Assembly: GCA_025965395.1 (NCBI GenBank)
Contig: JAOPXA010000176.1
Coordinates: forward strand, 1 to 6,192
Direction: 5' to 3'
From: Nocardioidaceae bacterium
GTDB lineage: Bacteria > Actinomycetota > Actinomycetes > Propionibacteriales > Nocardioidaceae
Length of the DNA: 6,192 nucleotides
Positions 5,897 to 6,192 of this stretch are shown piece after piece. The notes under the pieces were generated by a model. The model worked only from the letters and a program-made list of their open reading frames with translations. It ran no database searches and was not told where the DNA came from. The position numbers and the translations under genes are program-made. Numbering within the stretch: position 1 is the first letter of the stretch; each line of letters begins with the position of its first letter.

Positions 5897-6192
5897 ATGC
5901 CCTCAAGCGAAGCCAACCCCAGCGCAACTAGCGACGTCGACTTCGACGCCATCGTGGTGGGCGGCGGCATGGGCGGCATCTACGCCGTCTACCGGCTTCA
6001 GAAGGATGGCCTCACGGTCCAGGCGTTCGAGGGCGGCGCGGATGTAGGCGGCGTGTGGTTCCACAACAAGTACCCGGGTGCACGCGTCGATGTCGAGGGC
6101 GCCTACTACAGCTTCTACTTCGATCAGAACGTCTACGACGAGTGGGAATGGAAGGAGCGCTACCCGGCACAGCCAGAGATCCAGGCCTATCT
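5897..6192 (+). CDS. Baeyer-Villiger-type flavin monooxygenase, N-terminal part (3' end outside window)
   Basis: The first 98 codons of an FAD- and NADPH-dependent monooxygenase that, in the known family, inserts oxygen next to a ketone to give an ester or lactone. From ATG 5897 (GGAG six bases upstream): a short polar leader (PSSEANPSATSDV), then strand DFDAIVVGGGMGG with the FAD-binding GxGxxG at 22-27, YAVYRLQKDGLTVQAFE with acidic Glu45 at the end of the second strand, GADVGGVWFHNKYPGARVDVEG (47-68; GG.W..N.YPGAR.D of cyclohexanone and phenylacetone monooxygenases), and YDEWEWKERYPAQPEIQAY, close to phenylacetone monooxygenase. The diagnostic FxGxxxHxxxW fingerprint lies beyond the window, so N-hydroxylating relatives cannot be fully excluded. 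Substrate unknown. It has its own promoter region with CRP-like and other palindromes. Confidence 0.9.
   Translation, partial: MPSSEANPSATSDVDFDAIVVGGGMGGIYAVYRLQKDGLTVQAFEGGADVGGVWFHNKYPGARVDVEGAYYSFYFDQNVYDEWEWKERYPAQPEIQAY

Noticed and set aside
5703..5979. Minus-strand frames over the monooxygenase promoter and start
   Set aside because: They cover regulatory palindromes and the antisense of the FAD-binding motif; no protein family is recognisable.
1..6192. CRISPR arrays, tRNA or rRNA genes, insertion sequences, attachment sites
   Set aside because: Read for direct repeats with spacers, tRNA-like folds and transposase frames; none was found.

Overview
The window is GC-rich with dense, short-spaced genes. 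Its protein families (UreF with [13 protein letters not shown], a urease accessory set without ureE, CRP/GlxR-like sites) point to an actinobacterium. Genus cannot be fixed from sequence alone; a soil Rhodococcus, Nocardioides or Gordonia type is a guess.

Left block (1-2716, + strand): the 3' end of a urease operon in the order ureC(partial)-ureF-ureG-ureD, with overlaps or 4-base spacing. This is the order seen in mycobacteria (ureABCFGD). UreC carries the nickel active site, and UreD, UreF and UreG form the GTP-dependent nickel-insertion complex. No ureE lies between ureC and ureF or up to the end of ureD; UreG instead has a His-rich C-terminal tail.

Middle block (2725-4402): a minus-strand gene converges on ureD with 8 bases between them. 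It encodes an AmiC/UrtA-like type I periplasmic-binding-fold protein, apparently without a signal peptide. It is divergent from a small MarR-family regulator (+), and the 185-base gap between them holds palindromes that are operator candidates. A strong intrinsic terminator closes marR.

Right block (4403-6192, + strand): a branched-chain-amino-acid-type ABC substrate-binding lipoprotein whose reading frame is broken by a single in-frame amber codon (4637-4639) in the linker after the lipobox. Next come a hairpin terminator, two perfect palindromes, and the first 98 codons of a flavin monooxygenase of the Baeyer-Villiger type (cyclohexanone/phenylacetone monooxygenase-like). The promoters of the binding protein and the monooxygenase both carry a CRP/GlxR-like GTGN7-8CAC site and a second shared motif, so they are probably co-regulated, perhaps for uptake or sensing and oxidation of a ketone. 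That functional link is inference.

The most notable observations are the amber-interrupted binding protein, the paired CRP-like sites, the His-tailed UreG in a ureE-less operon, and the probably cytosolic amide/urea-type binding protein next to urease. I see no clear-cut new defence, mobile or CRISPR system.
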